Assembly (NCBI RefSeq): GCF_030272615.1
Contig: NC_081408.1
Location: 68,429,546-68,493,545 of the forward strand
Direction of reading: 5' to 3'
Origin: Cryptomeria japonica
Lineage: Eukaryota > Streptophyta > Pinopsida > Cupressales > Cupressaceae
Length of the DNA stretch: 64,000 nt
This document shows positions 58,376 through 64,000 of this stretch, one piece after another; positions within the stretch are counted from its first letter, which is position 1, and each line of letters begins with the position of its first letter. A program made the translations under genes and the position numbers. Under the pieces are notes generated by a model, which was not told the DNA's origin, searched no databases, and worked only from the letters and a program-made list of their open reading frames with translations.

Positions 58376-58650
58376 GTAGGGTGCTTATTGATCTACTACA
58401 TATGGTTAATATGAATACAAAAGAATATCTTTTTACATATGCATTATATCGAGATAACTATGATAAATCTAAAGTCTTGATTAAGGTGCATGATGGTTTC
58501 ACTTGTCCCACTATTGGTTCCATCACCCTCAAGTTAAACTTGAATTTAAAAGCTTAGATGTTCCTTTTACCATTATTTCTACCTTAGACCAATTTCATGT
58601 GAAGTTGGCTCATTTTTTAAGGCAAATCCCTATGTAGTCCATTAAAATGT
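58376..58650 (+). pseudogene. Gypsy relic J: retropepsin fragment
   Basis: Right after the D TSD the + strand reads VLIDLLHMVNMNTKEYLFTY, then VHDGFTCPTIGSITLKLNLN and, after a frameshift, a QFHVKL-like block. This parallels the protease of element H (VLIDPSCMVNVITEEFLFTL; AIGSITLPIEV; QFCVKLGYP) on the opposite strand. The Cys-Arg that precedes VLID lies on the other side of Copia D at 44625-44633. The active-site Asp remains but the following Ser/Thr-Gly is lost. It is an old Tat/Ogre-like gypsy fragment. Confidence 0.65.
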
Positions 58651-58824
58651 TGAAGTTCTTCATTCAAGGACAAGTGTAAACTATATTTCTTAGTGGGTTC
58701 TAGCCCTTGTTTAGACGAATATTTGGTGTATTTAATGACTCCTAATTGATAATATTTTATCTCAAACTTAGACAACTAGTTGGTGTATTTGGTGAGTGCC
58801 CTTTTCAAATTTTAAATGAATATT

Positions 58825-60127
58825 TGACAATATGAATATAAACAACAAAATCTATTTTCTGTAATCAGCAACATAAATATTGTAAAGCGGAAAAATCGAA
58901 CCTTAGTCGCTCTCCCCTCTTCCAACTCCAAGGAGAGAGAAGGGAGGTCACTAGGGTTGACGGTTTTCACTTAGGGGAGACTTTACATTCAAAAGAGGGG
59001 TTGAAACCCACAAGATCCAATCCCACACAAGGCAAGATTGGATTCTAGATGAGTTTCAAGGGTTAAGACAGCAAGGCTACCCTCTCTTGTAAAGAATGTA
59101 GATAGAATGATTAAGCTAGGAATGCATAGAAAGTGAGAAAGATTCGCTTATAAACTGAGATAAGGATATAGGATGAAGCTGCGGACCTGGAATTAGCAGT
59201 AAAATGTCGATACGGCGCTGTCCTGCAAATTTGAGCGAAAGTTGATGGGACGATGGCGCCCGGCATGCACACGGTCCTCCGAAAAATCCGCGAAACGAAG
59301 GGGGATCTGTTCGTCTCTACACAAGGATTCCAGATCTTCAATTTCAGCCGCGTACCTGCAACCTACACACAGAAAAGCGAAGATGATTGGGGGGTTAGGG
59401 ATTAGGGGTTTGCCCTTAGGTCAAACCCCGGTTTTGGAATTAACCAAGAAATGAGAAATGTTGTAAATGTAAATGTCTGTAATGTAAAACAAGTACTAGT
59501 ACCTTGTTGTAAGGATGTTTGTATCCTTATGTGCGAAGGTATAGATGTTGTTGTATGTTGTATGTTGTAGTAGTATGTAGTAAGTGATCTCCTCTTCAAT
59601 GGTTGAATCCTTGTCTTGAATGCAACACTTAGCCTTGAATGGAGACTTAGAATGATCAATTGCTTGAAGAAATGCTTGAATGCTTGAATGCTTGAATGTC
59701 TGAGTATCATTTCCACGTCTTGTAAACATATGTCCTTCTTCCCCAAAATGGGATAGGAAAATGTAGTTTATATACTTGTCAATTAGGGTTGATAGACTGA
59801 TTTTCCCGACCTTAGGCCGACCAGGAAATGTTATTTTCCATTTTGCAAACAAAAAGACCCGAAGTCCCATAGGAGACCGGGCCCAAAATAGGGCCAGGGA
59901 CCAGGGCACTGGGCGCCATGGTCCTGGGGGACCAGGGCGCTGGGCGCCCTAGTCCCACCTCCCGAGACAGCAGGGTGCAAGGAGGATCAGGCCAGGGTGC
60001 TGGAAAAATGCAGTTTTTGATGTCGTGGACAAGTTTTGGGGTCTCCATTCAGGTTCAATGTTGCGTCGCCATCGTGAAGACCCAAATGCAGTCGAAATTG
60101 CAAGTGTCGCAATTTTAGGACGCTACA
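58825..60127 (-). mobile_element. LTR of gypsy element H (3' LTR)
   Basis: Minus strand starts TGTAGCGTCCTAAAATTGCG directly after the purine tract AAAGTGGGGGCTAAA (60128-60142). I place the far end at the TGACAATATG on the + strand (58825). A TATA box (TATATAAAC, minus strand) lies at about 59767-59776 and CATTCAAG microrepeats at 59670-59700. CpG and GC content are much higher than in any other LTR in the window. The opposite LTR is outside the window, so the left end is tentative. Confidence 0.65.
59890..59955. repeat. GC-rich ~30-bp direct repeats with hairpin in the H LTR
   Basis: GGACCAGGGC-CTGGGCGCC occurs twice (about 59899 and 59930), separated by ATGGTCCTGGG. The second copy contains AGGGCGCTGGGCGCCCT, a near-perfect hairpin. 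It stands out from the AT-rich surroundings. Confidence 0.65.
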
Positions 60128-60874
60128 TTTAGCCCCCACTTTAGCGGGAGTATAAGCGTACACTCATACTTTCGATAAAGTACAAGGAAACAACATTAAA
60201 AAACTTTCACCACGTCAAGGAGGCAAGACACACCAAGCCCCCAGTGGACTAAGGATCTTACGACTTCGATTAACAAAGTAAAAGGGAAGATCACGAGGGA
60301 GAACCATGACTGTTAGTAGTAAGGTTCCCTCACTATGAGTCATGCAAGAGAAATACCGAAAATTTTCAAGGCAAAGCTAAGTTCGCCAAGAAATTTTCAA
60401 GTATCCTGAAGGGATAGACGGGATGTATGCCCCCCTACGTTAAAGCGATCTCACACGCCTCAACGGGGGTGATTGCTTTAACGTAGTGATACATATAAGA
60501 AATGAGAAGGAAAGGAGCACGTTATCACAAGGATTTAGCCCCCAAGTGTGAGATAAGCCCAAGGATAATAGACACAAAACACAAAGCACAAGGTGACTTC
60601 ACTTTCCTCGAGGTCAGTATGCTGTATGATAAGTCATGTATATCATATGTATGTATGCATAATTGTTCTTCATTCCCCAATCAAGGAAGGTCACCTAGAA
60701 GAAGGGAACACATGTGTCTTTTGAGTCAACATGAGAGAGACCGAAAGAGATCTCAATGCTTTGCATCATCCTCAAGTAGACAACACTAAGGACAACAAAT
60801 AGAAGAATGAGAATAACACATAGAGGAAGTAACAAAAGAAAGAGAGGAGGAGAGAATCTGCTATGCTAATGAAA
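60128..60874 (-). other. Non-coding 3' region of element H
   Basis: About 750 bp between the gag-protease stop and the LTR. It holds two purine tracts (minus strand: CTTGGGGGCTAAAT near 60532-60545 and AAAGTGGGGGCTAAA at 60128-60142) and an inverted pair ACGTTAAAGCGATC / GATTGCTTTAACGT around 60437-60485. No RT or integrase motif is visible. Confidence 0.55.
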
Positions 60875-63800
60875 CTAGTCTAGCACATCATCTACCCCCC
60901 GATCTTGCTGATCAATGTTTCGGGAAGGCAGGGAACACGCTAGAGGAGGAACATCCAACACCGCAGATGGAGCTATCACAAGATCCAAACAAGGGCTATG
61001 TTCATGTTCCAAGCCACGTTGTTCTTGTCTAGGAGCTAGGATAAGTGCTTTAGAAAATTCGTTAGATAAATGGTTATCAATATCAACAAGTTCATATTCA
61101 CTATCAGAAGCAAGAGGAGTAACATTTTCATCAGGAATAACATTTTCATCTATATCATCATCAAGATTTATAAAAATAGGATCTTTAACTCGCACAGGAT
61201 CAAGATCATCATGTATCTTATGTTTAGGAGATTTTGGAGAAAATGGAATAATGCTTGTTGAAGGTGTTTTTGGAGATTGCGAAGTTTGAGAAGCAGCTGC
61301 CTGAGCTCTAAGACGGCGCTTTCATTGGCGTTCACGTGCAGAACGATTCGTCTAGTCTTAGTAGGAAGTGGAGAAGATTGAGGAGGAGGAATGTTCTCAT
61401 CCTTATTACTTGGGTGTTTAGGTTGTGGTCTCTTAGGCTGGATAATAGGAGAAGAAGAAGGTCTCTTCTCTCTATAAAAAGAAGGAGGAGGAACTGCTCC
61501 ATATAAAGGAGGAATATTTGGTTTAGGAAGGAGACCAAGTCCATCATGACGAGGAGGTATAGGTCTACTTTTAGGAAGTTTATTAGGCATAGACATAGTC
61601 ACATCCATAGGGATGGGTTGGGAATCTTCTTGAGGAAAAACATTAGTTTTATCTTTCAAAGGAAGAACTTCCTTCTCAAGAACGATAGGAATATCAAGTT
61701 TGGGTGTTCTAGGTTCACTTAGAGATAGGATCATATCTGTTTTCCACTTTTGATAAGATTTGAAAAGATGCTCACGTCGTGGAGGAAGAGATTGGAATTG
61801 TTTAGGCCAAAAATAATCAATAGGAACGCTAGAAGTTCTTTCAGCTGGTTTAAAGAGACTATGATTGACAGTAACAACTTCACCATTATGGGGAAATTTC
61901 AAACACTTATGAATAGGAGAAGCAATAGCTTTCATGGAACATAGCCAAGGATAGCCAAGCTTCACACAAAATTGTTCAGACGAAGGAATAATAGCAAAGT
62001 TCACATCAAGGGATTTGTTATGGACCTCAATAGGTAATGTAATAGAACCAATTGCAGGAGAAGAAAATGCATCAAATAATTTCACAACCACATCTATTTT
62101 GTCATAGATCACTTGATTCATTTGCAAAGTAAAAAGAAATTCTTCAGTAATAACATTAACCATGCACGAAGGATCAATAAGCACTCCACGGCAAGGTGTA
62201 TTCTTGACTTTTGCAACTATGTATAAAGGACCATCAGGTGCCCTGATAGTTTCACTAGAATCAAATGTGATGGAAGGTTCTTTAGGGTTTTCTTGCTGCT
62301 CTACAAAGTTAATCACATTCGGAGTCATAGACACAAGACCATCAGATGAGAAAGAAGAATCATTAGCCTCAATTGCATTAGAAGTATGAGAAGGTAATGG
62401 ATCAGTAAAAATCTGAAGATTTTGGTTAGGAGGAGCTACAGATGTATTGCCTTTATCATTCACTCCAGAAACAAAGATAGTATTATTATCAATCAAATCT
62501 TGAATTTTACCCTTTAAAGAAAAACATTTTTCAGTATCATGCCCAGGTTGACGATGAAATTGACAAAAAGATTTGTTATCAAAATAAGGTGAAGTAATCT
62601 TTGCAGGATCAATTTGCCTTATAGGAGGAAGAGTAAACACATTTTGTTCCAATAATTTATTCATAATACTATGCAATGATTCATTCAAAGGAGTATACTT
62701 TCTTTCTTTCTTGAAAAACTTAGAAATAGGAGGCACACCTGATGCTGCATTCACATTGTTGTTGATGATGTTTTCATTGAATTTGATGGAATCTCTGTTC
62801 GGTTTAAACTTTCCAAATGGTTGTTGACTACTATCACCCTTATCACTCGGAGCCATAGGATGTGATTGTTCCATTTGACTCACAGTCAGTTGATAATTGT
62901 GAAGAGTTGCACACAACTGTTGGAAAGAAGTAAACTCAGAAAACAGAAGTTTGTCTCGAATATCTTTTTGTAAATTAGAAATAAAGATTCTTTGAATATC
63001 ATTGTCAGGCACTGGAAAAGAAATTTGAGCATACAAATGCGTATATCTACCAATGAAATCAGTCACTTTTTCTTTAACACCTTGTTTACAATGCATTAAA
63101 TCAATCAAAGTAACTTTAGGACTTATATTGTTTTGAAATTGTTGAATAAAAGCATTTGCAAGTTGTTCGAAAGAAGTAATAGAATAAGAAGGTAACGAGC
63201 AATACCATTGTAAGGCTTTGTCTCTTAATGTTCTAGTAAACAGTTTTGCAAGCAACCTTTGGTCATAAGCAAAATCAGTACATATTGTTTGAAAAGTCTT
63301 AACATGTGTTAGAGGATCTCCTTTACCATTATAAAGCTCCAAATGCGGGATTTCAACATGTTTAGGAGGGATAGCTCGAACAATGTCAAGAGAAAGTGGG
63401 CTCATAACATCAAATGTGGGCACACTAAACTTAGATTGATTCATAGAGGCAATTTGTTGTTGTAAAGAAGAGACAGTTTGTGCAAGATTGTTAATGGTCA
63501 CTTCAGTCGAAGAATTCATATTAGATGTGTTAGATTGAGATGGAGGTGTTATGTTATAGAAAGAAGGTAAAGAGTAAGGTGGCGAGACACTATGATAGTT
63601 AGTCATAGGAGATGATTGAAAAGGAGGAACACTACAAGGAGGAATGGAATGGTTAAACGAATTGCCCCCTTGCGTCAGGTTCATTTGTGAAGATGTAATA
63701 GGGACATTCATTGAAGGAATGAATGAAGAAGTCGGATTAAATGAAGGAAGAGGGTTAATTGAAGAAGAAGGATTGCCCCAATGACTAGTGATCATAGGAG

Positions 63801-63996
63801 AAGTAGTCATTATGTTTGATGTAAAGGTAGGTACGCTAGCAATAGGAGTTGTCAAAGGAATAGAATGATTGACTTGAGTAGGATGTTGTGTATAACCCAA
63901 ATTTTCAGCACAACTCTTTATAGGCATCACATTCGAATCCACAATGTGTGCAATACCACATAAAATATCAATTCCATTCTTATCACTTTGAAGCAT
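60875..63996 (-). pseudogene. Element H gag-protease polyprotein (Tat/Ogre-like gypsy)
   Basis: A 942-codon frame (63996 to 61168) with no stop; the ATG at 63996 is 4 bp from the window edge, so the true start may be further out. Residues 1-200 are Ser/Pro/Asn-rich. A retrotransposon Gag domain spans about 215-375 (ELYNGKGDPLTHVKTFQTIC; DKALQWYCSLPSYSI; FISNLQKDIRDKLLF). A zinc-finger-like FCQFHRQPGHDTEKC lies near 480 and a retropepsin near 595-700, where the active site reads VLIDPSC in place of D-S/T-G. A KLGYPWLCSMKAI block and a Pro-rich tail follow. A 1-bp shift near 61350 moves the natural frame to one ending at 60875 (acidic NLDDDIDENVIPDENV). The shift and active-site change suggest it is inactive, but decay is slight. 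Confidence 0.82.
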
Positions 63997-64000
63997 ACGT

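Noticed and set aside
60502-60789. 95-codon + strand ORF
   Set aside because: Lies in the non-coding 3' region of element H, antisense, without recognisable motifs.

Overview
This window is retrotransposon-filled intergenic DNA from a seed plant with a large, AT-rich genome. The density of old, nested Ty1/copia and Ty3/gypsy elements, all broken by stop codons, suggests a gymnosperm, probably a conifer; no diagnostic host gene is present, so this is inference. I see no intact cellular gene, tRNA, rRNA or CRISPR array.

Layout. 1-4049: 3' half of a + strand gypsy chromovirus (Gypsy1) with a 3' LTR carrying a minisatellite. 4149-9296: coding relics (an RNase H domain, two unrecognised ORFs, a duplicated coiled coil) in AT-rich DNA. 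9297-25278: a four-layer nest. Minus-strand Copia F is split by element A (10352-24847), A by Copia B (12698-20606), and B by a solo LTR (17380-18502). 25279-27808: a cluster of palindromes split by a solo LTR. 27809-41504: element E, a long decayed ORF split by minus-strand Gypsy2 (30499-38385 plus 248 bp) and a solo LTR (38733-40179). 41505-43520: tandem palindromes split by a gypsy solo LTR. 43530-58750: a gypsy protease relic J, split by Copia D (44634-58375), itself split by element C (48478-54964). 58825-64000: minus-strand gypsy element H, which appears to carry only gag-protease.

Target-site duplications (TSDs) support most of these calls: GATAT, ATTTG, AGAAG, ATTAT, GTAGG and GGTAG are exact; those of A and B have one mismatch. 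For D/C and for B/solo LTR, the coding frame of the host element lines up across the insertion once the insert and one TSD are discounted.

Most interesting are A and C. Each is about 6.5 kb without its nested insert. Both have Copia-type LTRs, an iMet primer-binding site and polypurine tracts, but no protease, integrase or reverse transcriptase. They instead encode ORF1 (coiled coil plus four CCHC knuckles) and a roughly 1,000-codon ORF2 of unrecognised function, preceded in both by a TATA-like box about 150 nt upstream. E carries a more distant ORF2-like protein. I infer a family of gag-plus-accessory-gene non-autonomous elements mobilised by Copia elements such as B and D, whose LTR ends, PBS and PPT modules they share.
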